Positions 55,830 to 63,448 of a stretch of DNA of 64,000 nt are shown in pieces. The translations under genes were made by a program, and so were the position numbers. Position 1 is the first letter of the stretch, and each line of letters opens with the position of its first letter. The DNA is from Peribacillus frigoritolerans. Lineage in GTDB: Bacteria; Bacillota; Bacilli; Bacillales; DSM-1321. The stretch spans positions 1 through 64,000 of the forward strand of contig NZ_JAUUTW010000023.1 of NCBI RefSeq assembly GCF_030676415.1. The letters run 5' to 3'. The notes beneath the pieces were generated by a model. That model was not told the DNA's origin, ran no database searches, and was given only the letters and a program-made list of their open reading frames with translations.

Positions 55830-56056
55830 CCCTCTCTGCACATGATAGATTTTTTAAAATAGTCCACCTGTGCTTTCAGATAAACATTTTCTTCTTCAAC
55901 ACTAGTAAATTCCTTTGGGTCCATATACCACGCTGGTCTTCTAATGCTCATTATTTTGGACTTTCTTTACCCAATTCACTATTTACGCCTCACTTTTAGC
56001 ACTTTCCGCGTTAATTCTTCTGTATATGTATGAAAGGATTGCCCCTTTTTTGCCAT
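55830..56056 (-). pseudogene. Decayed IS3-family (IS150-group) transposase orfA
   Basis: The minus strand begins MAKKGQSFHTYTEELTRKVL at 56056 and stops after about 25 codons. A second piece further on reads DPKEFTSVEEENVYLKAQVD, the usual end of IS150-type orfA. The middle of orfA and all of orfB are missing. The leader AACAGTCTATCTGGGAGGGG is nearly the same as in the remnant at 36040-36357. It ends close to the start of the Hsp70-like operon. Confidence 0.75.
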
Positions 56057-56130
56057 AGAAAAATCCCCTCCCAGATAGACTGTTAGGAGAATACAACCAT
56101 AACTTATATTCTAAGAAAGCAGTAGTGAGA

Positions 56131-56448
56131 TTACTTATTTCCATCAAAAATACGTATATAACGTATTAAAGATGTATTGATAATATGATGCTTACTATCA
56201 CTTTTTACAATAAAATACTCACAGTGTTCCATCTTTTTTAATACCTCTTGTAAAACATCCTCTTTTTTACTACTCAATCCTTTTTTTATTTTCTCCCACT
56301 TAACATCAGCGTCAAGAGTATAACAAACATAGAATTCCTTTAACAGGTTAATCTTCCCCTTAAATGCTCTAGTTTCTTTAACTGCTTTTATCTTGATAAA
56401 AATATGAACACAAGAAATAAAGAGCAATATTGTTAAAGCTAAAGACAA
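56131..56448 (-). CDS. Small hypothetical membrane protein
   Basis: Frame of 105 aa starting with a hydrophobic helix (LALTILLFISCVHIFIKIK) followed by a basic, probably cytoplasmic domain ending IRYIRIFDGNK. I do not recognise it. No clear ribosome site stands before the first ATG and the region is AT-rich, so it may be a fragment. Confidence 0.4.
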   Translation of the reverse strand: MSLALTILLFISCVHIFIKIKAVKETRAFKGKINLLKEFYVCYTLDADVKWEKIKKGLSSKKEDVLQEVLKKMEHCEYFIVKSDSKHHIINTSLIRYIRIFDGNK

Positions 56449-56915
56449 ATTACTATAACTTTATTTAGTTACCCATCTGTTGTATACAAAAATATTTGTT
56501 TATATCTAATCCAAATTCAATAATTAGCAGTATTGAATCATGTACATCCTATTTAATTTTTCCTTACTCCGATATACCATCTCATAAGTACTACTTAATA
56601 ATATTCGGTATGATCATATTGTTTAAGTGGGTTGAAATAACTAGGGTTACCCCCCCCTGAAAAGGCCTCTCATCAGTAAACTGTGGGAGGCCTTCAACTT
56701 TAAAGATATTCACATGTCAGGTGAGCACTCATTTATGAATCCCTGTTAACCCCTTATATTAAGGGATTTAAACGATGATTACATCATGTCGCCCATTCAT
56801 CTTTAAATAAAAAAGAAAGTAATAAGATAAAAAAGGACTATATATCAATATTCCGCAAGAGTTCGACTGGATTAATTTAAATGCGATATGATTAAGAAGA
56901 GGACAAACGCGAACA
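56449..56915. other. AT-rich intergenic region
   Basis: No gene seen. It contains a C-run (CCCCCCCC at about 56651) and the hairpin at 56661-56696. Confidence 0.4.
56661..56696. repeat. GGCCTCCC-type hairpin, copy 3
   Basis: AAAAGGCCTCTCATCAGTAA followed by ACTGTGGGAGGCCTT forms a slightly degraded stem of the same family as 45341-45369 and 51558-51594, including the CAGTAAACTG loop shared with the second. There is no intact gene directly before it. Confidence 0.6.
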
Positions 56916-56945
56916 AAAAAAGCCCTTCTCGTTTGAGATGGCCTC
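56916..56945 (-). terminator. Terminator after the zinc-ribbon-like gene
   Basis: On the minus strand GCCATCTC and GAGAAGGGC form an imperfect stem followed by TTTTTTT. It lies about 110 nt after the stop of the small Cys-rich gene. Confidence 0.65.
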
Positions 56946-57055
56946 TGTTATGCTGTTCAGCTTAATTCACTTCGATAGTAATAATTGAAAAAAATATGAT
57001 TTTAGCGATACATTTTATGAGCAATCGCGTAATTTTTAAAACGCATTGCTTGATG

Positions 57056-57250
57056 CTAGTGGGTTTTTGATTGTTCGCATACATCGGTATAGGAACGACC
57101 ATGTTTGTATGGGAGCTTAAACAAATTATCCGTAACAGCAGTAACACAATCTTCGCAATAATAATTGACGAACTCTCTACCTTGTTCAAAAAGTGGTGTC
57201 ATCGTATCTATGTCAGCCCATTTAAAGCAGTAAATACACATTTGCCTCAT
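57056..57250 (-). CDS. Small Cys-rich (two CXXC) protein
   Basis: Sixty-four-residue protein starting MRQMCIYCFKWADIDT, with a second pair in YYCEDCVTAV. The C-x2-C...C-x2-C pattern is typical of a zinc ribbon that holds a structural metal. AAAGGAGTG precedes the ATG and a terminator follows, so it looks like a real single gene. Family not recognised. Confidence 0.65.
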   Translation of the reverse strand: MRQMCIYCFKWADIDTMTPLFEQGREFVNYYCEDCVTAVTDNLFKLPYKHGRSYTDVCEQSKTH

Positions 57251-57587
57251 GATATATCACTCCTTTTTTATCCAAAAATAAATAGTAATAATCAAAAGAA
57301 GAATATGTGCCACCTGTCGACATTATTCATGAAACGATATTCTTTCGTAAAGAACCTCTACCACCAAAAAAATTAAGGAAGCAGGGGAAACTGCTATAAA
57401 CCGATACCATTTATATACCACTTAACCTGAGTATTAAACCTCCCCAAAAAACATTATTCGTTTCCCGTGAATTTTTTTCAACAAGATTTAGAAGTTCCCC
57501 CAGGGTTCAAATTTGTGTTTACTCCGTTTGCTGATTGGAAATAACATAATAAATCTTTTAACTATAATCAGAGTAGGAGTGATATTT
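57251..57587. other. Intergenic region between divergent small genes
   Basis: About 340 nt, AT-rich, with promoters expected in both directions. No gene or strong hairpin seen. Confidence 0.35.
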
Positions 57588-57938
57588 ATGACAAGACATT
57601 CCAAAAAAATCAAACATAAAGCAAAAGCTACTTTGAATAAAGTAAAGACTAATATTAAGGAAACATTATTTAATATCGCAGACATTCCAGCAACATCTGT
57701 ACAGCAATTGGCTGATTTTATACAACATCACCCTGATACAAAAGTCACCAAGAAACAAATGCTTGGTATTTCCTATGCCTTCTATAGTTTAGAAACAGAA
57801 GGGTATCATTATTATTTAGAAACCCATACATCCAAAATTTTGCAGTTGGATGGACATTATCAGGATAAAAAAATGGTATCTTATCGATCATATAGGGATT
57901 ATTATCAATTAAATACACCAATTAAAATGCCCAACTAA
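57588..57938 (+). CDS. Hypothetical protein
   Basis: Protein of 116 aa starting MTRHSKKIKHKAKATLNKVK, with a strongly basic N-terminus and a more mixed, aromatic-rich C-terminal half (SYRSYRDYYQLNTPIK). The ATG at 57588 follows AGGAGTG; the open frame extends 25 codons upstream. I do not recognise it. The basic start suggests nucleic acid or membrane contact, but this is a guess. Confidence 0.6.
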   Translation: MTRHSKKIKHKAKATLNKVKTNIKETLFNIADIPATSVQQLADFIQHHPDTKVTKKQMLGISYAFYSLETEGYHYYLETHTSKILQLDGHYQDKKMVSYRSYRDYYQLNTPIKMPN

Positions 57939-57974
57939 AATTTCGAGTCTACAGTTTTTTAAAGGCTTGTACAA

Positions 57975-58100
57975 TTTGAACGTTGATTTACTCTCAAGTA
58001 ACCCGCTTTCCGCGGGCGGTCCGCCCTTTGCGCCTGCGGGGTCTCCCCTGGACACGCTTTTCCCGCAGGAGTCTCGCACAACGGTTCCAATCAACTTCGT
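57975..58100. repeat. GC-rich dispersed repeat (Bacillus type)
   Basis: A sharp GC-rich island in AT-rich surroundings: CCCGCTTTCCGCGGGCGG, TCCGCCCTTTGCGCCTGCGG, GGTCTCCCCTGGAC, TTTTCCCGCAGGAGTCTCGC and CCAATCAACTT. From memory this sequence type recurs in many Bacillaceae genomes as a noncoding palindromic element. This copy may lack an internal section. Confidence 0.7.
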
Positions 58101-58184
58101 TTAAAAATTTAGATAGACCCCTTTCATTACATAATAAAAGAGCTGCCAATGAAGTGAACCCAAAAAGTTAGACACTTTATTTAC

Positions 58185-58668
58185 TTAGGCAGCCTTGAGG
58201 GCATGAACCCGGTAATCTACCGGGCTCATGCCTTTTAATTTTACCTTGATTCGTTGATGATTGTAGTAATGGATATATTCTTCTTGTTCTTGTTTGAAAA
58301 GCTCCATGCTTTCAAATTCTTGAAAATAGAGTAATTCAGATTTTAATAAGCCAAAGAAGTTTTCAATGACCGCATTATCGAGACAATTTCCTTTGCGGGA
58401 CATGCTTTGTGTAATGTTATGTTTTTTCAACTCATGCGAGTATTGTTTCATCTGATAGTGCCAGCCCTGGTCTGAATGGAGAATGGGTGAATCTTTCGAT
58501 TCCAAGCGATCAAAGGCTTTATCCAGCATTTTGGAAACGAGCGGATAAACAGGCCGAGATTCGATATTATAGGCGATGATTTCTCCATTAAACAGGTCAA
58601 GAATGGCCGATAAGTATAGTTTCTCCCCAGCTAGATGGAATTCTGTGACGAAGGAAGGTTATAGTGCC
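58185..58668 (-). pseudogene. IS3-family transposase orfB, C-terminal fragment
   Basis: Open frame running from about [20 protein letters not shown] to HALKAA. It contains the second Asp region ([10 protein letters not shown]) and the Glu region ([16 protein letters not shown]) of the DDE catalytic core and the usual [10 protein letters not shown]. The first part of the integrase domain is missing through the internal deletion. Confidence 0.85.
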
Positions 58669-58940
58669 TACAGCGGTCTCGTTGATCGATGCCCCATATT
58701 CGTTCATATATTTAAGTACCTCTAGATTAAAGGGCAGAGTGTAATTTGTATAGGATGAAACAAGTCCTTCCATCCCATGTTTTAGATAGCGAGCGACCCA
58801 TCTTTTCAGGGGGGATAAACCTACATTTCTTTCTTGAGCAATGGATTTATAGGATTTTTTCCCTTCTAAGTACTCTAAAACAGCATTTGATTTTTCTTCT
58901 ATTGTATATTTAGTCAAAAAAACTGCACCTCCAATTGTTA
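58597..58940 (-). pseudogene. IS3-family transposase orfA, N-terminal fragment
   Basis: Starts about at LTKYTIEEKSNAVLEYLEG, with a helix-turn-helix (SYKSIAQERNVGLSPLKRWV) typical of orfA. After INETAVGTI the frame runs across the deletion junction (about 58655-58668) into out-of-frame orfB sequence. The first ATG upstream lies in the terminal repeat, so the true start is probably a TTG or ATG near 58916. Confidence 0.8.
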
Positions 58941-59056
58941 GATGTTGTCTAACAATTGGGGTGCAGTTCACAAAGCAGCTCTCTTATTGAAGTAAGGTAC
59001 CTTCTCCAATTCATGGACGGTCATTGAAAAATGACTGTTTCTTTTGTCACTTTCCA

Positions 59057-60460
59057 TCACTGCCAGTTTGTGTGAAAGACTCCTGCTAAATCACGTCGCT
59101 CATAGGTATGTGCACCAAAGTAATCACGTTGTGCTTGCAAGAGGTTTGCATTAGAGATGCCTGTTCGATAACTATCGTAATAAGAAAGTGAAGCGCTTAA
59201 AGATGGAAACGAGATACCGGAATTTATTCCCTCACAGACAACCTTTCGCAACCCTACCTGGTAACCTGTTACCTTTTCAGCGAAATATGGTGAGATTAAT
59301 AAATTGGCCAGATTCGGCTGCACTTGATAGGCTTCGCTAATGACATTTAAAAATTCTGCCCGAATGATGCAGCCGCCACGGAAAATAAGCGCAATATCCT
59401 TTAAAGGCAAATCCCAGCCGTTAAGTTCAGAACTCATTTTATATTGAGTGAAACCTTGCGCGTATGCACAAACTTTTCCCATATATAATGCTTGTCTAAT
59501 ATAGTCAATCCACTCATTTTTATCTAATTTTTGCTGAACGTTCTCAGGCCCTGTTAGGATGTTTTCTGCATTGACCCGTTCTTCTTTTAAAGCGGAAATG
59601 TAACGGGCAAACAATGACTCTGTAATAATCGATGCTGGTATTCCGTTATCAATCGCTTGCATACTGGTCCATTTTCCTGTGCCTTTTTGTCCTGCTTTAT
59701 CAAGAATCACATCAATCAAGGGCAAACCCGTTACTTCATCTTTCTTCCTTAAAATTTCCGCTGTGATTTCGATTAAATAACTTTTCAGTTCGCCTTGATT
59801 CCATGTTTCAAAGATGTCAGCAATTTCATTAACTTCCAAATGCAATTTTTCTCTTAAAAACGTATAAGCTTCGGCGATTAATTGCATATCCGCATACTCA
59901 ATCCCGTTATGTACCATTTTCACAAAATGACCTGCTCCTTTTGGACCGATATAGGTACAGCAAGGATCATCATTTACTTTGGCTGCGATTTTTGTCAGGA
60001 TTGGAGCTACTTTTTCATAGGCGTCCTTATCTCCGCCTGGCATGATTGAAGGTCCTTTTAACGCCCCGACTTCTCCACCGGAAATACCAATTCCTACATA
60101 ACTGAATCCTTTAGATTTCAATTCATCATATCTGCGTTCAGTATCTTCGTAATGGGAGTTACCGCCGTCCATGATAATATCCCCTGTTTCAAGATGAGGA
60201 AGCAAAGAAGTGATCACCGAGTCGATCGGTTTACCCGCAGTCACCATTAGAAAAATCTTTCTTGGAGTTTCCAGTGACTTAACAAACTCTTGGATTTCGT
60301 AATACGGATGGATCGACTGACCGTCCAATTCAGCAACAAGCTGATCCGTTAAATCTCTTGTGTAGTTATAGACAGCCACTTGTTCCCCTTTGCTAGCCAT
60401 ATTTAACGCGATATTACTGCCCATTACCCCTAAACCAATGACACCAATTGTATTGTACAT
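59057..60460 (-). CDS. gntZ: 6-phosphogluconate dehydrogenase, decarboxylating
   Basis: Oxidises 6-phosphogluconate to ribulose 5-phosphate and CO2 with NAD(P)+. The 467-aa protein has the dinucleotide motif IGVIGLGVMGSNIALNMASKG (residues 4-24), the substrate motif GISGGEVGALKGPSIMPGG and KMVHNGIEYADMQ with the catalytic Lys, and the GTGKWTS block. It ends the gluconate operon after gntP, the order of B. subtilis gntRKPZ. The cofactor cannot be decided by eye. Confidence 0.95.
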   Translation of the reverse strand: MYNTIGVIGLGVMGSNIALNMASKGEQVAVYNYTRDLTDQLVAELDGQSIHPYYEIQEFVKSLETPRKIFLMVTAGKPIDSVITSLLPHLETGDIIMDGGNSHYEDTERRYDELKSKGFSYVGIGISGGEVGALKGPSIMPGGDKDAYEKVAPILTKIAAKVNDDPCCTYIGPKGAGHFVKMVHNGIEYADMQLIAEAYTFLREKLHLEVNEIADIFETWNQGELKSYLIEITAEILRKKDEVTGLPLIDVILDKAGQKGTGKWTSMQAIDNGIPASIITESLFARYISALKEERVNAENILTGPENVQQKLDKNEWIDYIRQALYMGKVCAYAQGFTQYKMSSELNGWDLPLKDIALIFRGGCIIRAEFLNVISEAYQVQPNLANLLISPYFAEKVTGYQVGLRKVVCEGINSGISFPSLSASLSYYDSYRTGISNANLLQAQRDYFGAHTYERRDLAGVFHTNWQ

Positions 60461-60487
60461 TTATTTCTGCTCCTTTTATGTAAAGAT

Positions 60488-60532
60488 AATAGGCAGTAAA
60501 TCCCTGCCATAAGTGGGGGATTTACTGCCGGG
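60488..60532 (-). promoter_or_regulatory. Long hairpin between gntP and gntZ
   Basis: GGCAGTAAATCCC and GGGATTTACTGCC form a perfect 13-bp stem just after the gntP stop. No U-run follows on the minus strand, so it is more likely an mRNA-stabilising or processing structure than a terminator. Confidence 0.6.
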
Positions 60533-60538
60533 AAAAGC

Positions 60539-61885
60539 CTATACAAATAAACTTAGTAATAGAATAAATCCTAATCCAGCTACTGAAATGATCGTCTCAA
60601 GCAAGGTCCATGTTGCAAATGTTTCTTTCATGCTTAAACCAAAATACTCTTTAAACATCCAGAAACCAGCATCGTTAACGTGTGAAGCGATTAAACTTCC
60701 CGCTCCGGTAGCAAGTACAACTAGAGCAAGGTTAACGTCCGTCTGACCTAACATCGGAATAACTAAACCAGCTGTCGTTAAGGCTGCAACGGTAGCAGAT
60801 CCTAATGAAATACGCAGGATTGCCGCGATGATCCAGGCAAGCAAGATTGGTGATAATGATGTTCCTTTGAATAATTCAGCTACATAGTCACCTACACCGC
60901 CGTCGATCAATACTTGCTTGAAGGCCCCGCCCCCTCCAATGATTAAGAGCATCATTCCGATATGCAAGATTGCTGATGTACAAGATTCCATAATATCTTT
61001 CATTGGAATCTTTCTTGCTAATCCCATTGAATAGACCGCAAATAATAAGGATAGCAACATGGAAGTACCGGCTTCGCCAATAAAACGGATAGCTGCCAGT
61101 AAACCATTATCTTCAAATCCCATTGTTTTTTGCATCAAAGTGATAATCGTAGCAATTGACATTAATATAACCGGAAGTAAAGCGGTAAATACACTGATTC
61201 CAAATCCAGGTGTGTCTTCAAGTTTAAAAGATTTTTGTTCTCCTAAAGAGGCAATGCTGCCTGTTTTCGTAAATGATGCAGGTACTAATCTTTTAGCTAT
61301 CTTCGTAAATACTGGTCCAGCTAAAATGACGGTTGGAACCGCAATGATGAAGCCGTAAAGTAAAACCTGACCAATGTCTGCACCATATTCACCAGCGATA
61401 ACGGTTGGTCCTGGGTGCGGCGGTAAGAACCCGTGAGTTACGGATAATGCCGCTACCATTGGAATACCAAGATATAATATCGAAACTTTTAATTCTCTTG
61501 AAATGGCAAATACGATTGGAATTAATAATACTAATCCCACTTCAAAAAATAACGCGACACCGATAATAAATGATGCTGCTACGACTGCCCATTGAATATT
61601 CTTTTCACCGAATTTTTTAACAAGGGTCATGGCAATGCGCTGCGCTCCGCCTGAATCTGCGATCAACTTACCCAACATCGCTCCAAGTCCAAAGATTAAC
61701 GCTAAGTGACCAAGTGTTCCGCCTAATCCAGCTTCAATGGTTTTGACAATTCCATCAAGTGGCATCCCAAGTGCTAAAGCCACTCCAAACGATACAATGA
61801 TCAAGGAAATAAAGGTGTTTAATTTTAAGCCCATTATTAAAATTAATAAAGCGACAATTCCTAAAGCGACAATGACTAATGGCAT
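60539..61885 (-). CDS. gntP: Gluconate permease
   Basis: Gluconate:proton symporter of 448 aa with about 12-14 membrane helices. Family blocks include FGLGAMLGKLIADSGGAQRIA, THGFLPPHPGPTVIAGEYGAD and LRISLGSATVAALTTAGL. Its place between gntK and gntZ confirms gluconate as substrate. Length fits the GntP family. Confidence 0.95.
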   Translation of the reverse strand: MPLVIVALGIVALLILIMGLKLNTFISLIIVSFGVALALGMPLDGIVKTIEAGLGGTLGHLALIFGLGAMLGKLIADSGGAQRIAMTLVKKFGEKNIQWAVVAASFIIGVALFFEVGLVLLIPIVFAISRELKVSILYLGIPMVAALSVTHGFLPPHPGPTVIAGEYGADIGQVLLYGFIIAVPTVILAGPVFTKIAKRLVPASFTKTGSIASLGEQKSFKLEDTPGFGISVFTALLPVILMSIATIITLMQKTMGFEDNGLLAAIRFIGEAGTSMLLSLLFAVYSMGLARKIPMKDIMESCTSAILHIGMMLLIIGGGGAFKQVLIDGGVGDYVAELFKGTSLSPILLAWIIAAILRISLGSATVAALTTAGLVIPMLGQTDVNLALVVLATGAGSLIASHVNDAGFWMFKEYFGLSMKETFATWTLLETIISVAGLGFILLLSLFV

Positions 61886-61903
61886 TGTAATCCCTCCATG
61901 TCT

Positions 61904-63448
61904 TTACTTTGCAGCATTTATTAAGTTTCTTTGATAATTCGCAACCTGTGTATATTCGTTTTCCAATACCCTTGATAGGTTTATAAAAATCGGCAGTAGC
62001 TGCCTATATTCTTTTACAGAATCATCTTTCGGTGTGTGCTTGTGGGTATTGCCTATCATTTCAGAAACTACTTCGAAGGAATCAATTTCCCCTGTAGCAT
62101 ATAATCCCAATATACAAGCACCCAGGCACGAACTTTCGTAGCTTTCCGGAACCACGACTTCCGATTCGAAGATATCGGACATCATTTGCCGCCAAACAGC
62201 CGACCTGGCGAAGCCTCCCGTAGCTTGAATTCGGGTCACGGGACCGTCCATGCATTCGGTTAAGGCTAAAAATACTGTGTATAAATTGTAAATGACTCCT
62301 TCTAGAGCCGCCCGAATCATATGTTCTTTCTTATGCGAAAGTGTTAATCCGAAAAATGAACCCCGTACGTCCGGATTCCATAATGGTGCACGTTCACCTG
62401 CAAGATATGGATGGAATAGCAATCCATCAGCGCCCGGTCTTACACGTTCAGCAATCTTGGTCAAGACTTCATAAGCGTCGATTCCAAGCCTTTTAGCTGT
62501 TTCCACCTCGGAAGAAGCAAATTCATCGCGAATCCAGCGAAGGACCATCCCGCCATTGTTTACCGGCCCGCCAATCACCCAATGCTTTTCCGTTAAGGCA
62601 TAGCAAAAGATTCTTCCTTTTTCGTCTGTTTTCGGCTCGTCAATAATTGTCCGAATCGCACCGCTTGTCCCAATCGTGACAGCGATTTCACCTTTCCGGA
62701 TAGCGTTTACACCTAGATTTGAAAGGACACCATCACTTGCCCCAATGACAAAAGAGGTTTCTGGGTCAATCCCGATCTGTTTGGCTAAATCCGGGTCACA
62801 GTTGTTAAAGATCTTTGTTGTTGGTACAAGCTCAGATAATTGACCACGCGTTATTCCAGCAATTCTTAGGGCTTCCTCATCCCAATCCAAATTTTTGAGA
62901 TTCAACATGCCCATGGATGAGGCAAGGGAATAATCGACAACATATTGATCAAAGAACCTTTTAAAGATATATTCTTTAATCCCGATATACTTTTTAGCAT
63001 TGGTTGCGATCTCTGGGCGATCATTCACGATCCAGGTGATTTTGGATAATGGCGACATCGGGTGTATAGGTGTTCCGGTTCGTTTGTAAACTTCATGCCC
63101 ATCTAATTCATCTTTTATTTTATGGGCCCAAGCTTCACTGCGATTATCTGCCCAAGTGATACAAGGGGTTAGCGGCTGGTCATTTTCATCCATAGCTATA
63201 ACACTGTGCATCGCACTGCTAAATGAAATAAATGATAGTTTTTTGTCTGGATGCTGTTTCGTTATATTTGAAAAGGCTTTCAAAACGGCCTGGAAAATCT
63301 CCTCAGGGTCTTGTTCCGCTGTTGTCATATCCGGTGTGTAAAGAGGATAACCAACATTCTCTTGCTGGATGACATCGCCTTTTTTCGTAAATAATACAGC
63401 TTTTGTACTTGTTGTACCGATGTCTACACCTAACATATAGCTAGTCAT
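61904..63448 (-). CDS. gntK: Gluconokinase (FGGY family)
   Basis: Phosphorylates gluconate to 6-phosphogluconate. The 514-aa protein has the N-terminal ATP-binding motif MLGVDIGTTSTKAVLF, the Asp region CITWADNRSEAW, and C-terminal ATPase motifs (VTIGTSGAIR, RIQATGGFARSAVWRQM). I choose the ATG at 63448, which overlaps the end of gntR by 8 nt and follows AAAGGAG; the open frame extends 28 codons further inside gntR. This matches the length of B. subtilis GntK. Confidence 0.95.
   Translation of the reverse strand: MTSYMLGVDIGTTSTKAVLFTKKGDVIQQENVGYPLYTPDMTTAEQDPEEIFQAVLKAFSNITKQHPDKKLSFISFSSAMHSVIAMDENDQPLTPCITWADNRSEAWAHKIKDELDGHEVYKRTGTPIHPMSPLSKITWIVNDRPEIATNAKKYIGIKEYIFKRFFDQYVVDYSLASSMGMLNLKNLDWDEEALRIAGITRGQLSELVPTTKIFNNCDPDLAKQIGIDPETSFVIGASDGVLSNLGVNAIRKGEIAVTIGTSGAIRTIIDEPKTDEKGRIFCYALTEKHWVIGGPVNNGGMVLRWIRDEFASSEVETAKRLGIDAYEVLTKIAERVRPGADGLLFHPYLAGERAPLWNPDVRGSFFGLTLSHKKEHMIRAALEGVIYNLYTVFLALTECMDGPVTRIQATGGFARSAVWRQMMSDIFESEVVVPESYESSCLGACILGLYATGEIDSFEVVSEMIGNTHKHTPKDDSVKEYRQLLPIFINLSRVLENEYTQVANYQRNLINAAK

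Larger units (their letters stand above)
58150..58970 (-). mobile_element. Internally deleted IS3-family (IS150-group) element
   Basis: The 821-bp element is bounded by imperfect inverted repeats: TGAAGTGAACCCAAAAAG on the left and, complementary on the right, TGAACTGCACCCCAATTG, both followed by TTAGACA (20 of 25 bases match). It is flanked by CAA on each side, a 3-bp target duplication as IS3-family elements make. Inside are an orfA start and an orfB end; the middle is missing. Full members are about 1.4-1.5 kb. It cannot make its own transposase. Confidence 0.85.
58130..58990 (-). terminator. gnt operon terminator split by an IS element
   Basis: AATAAAAGAGCTGC (58134-58147) lies to the left of the IS and GCAGCTCTCTTATT (about 58974-58987) to the right. 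Removing the IS and one 3-bp CAA duplication restores a stem AAGAGCTGC/GCAGCTCTCTT with a CAAA loop and, on the minus strand, a TTTTATT tail. It would terminate the gnt operon, whose last stop is at 59057. Confidence 0.7.
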
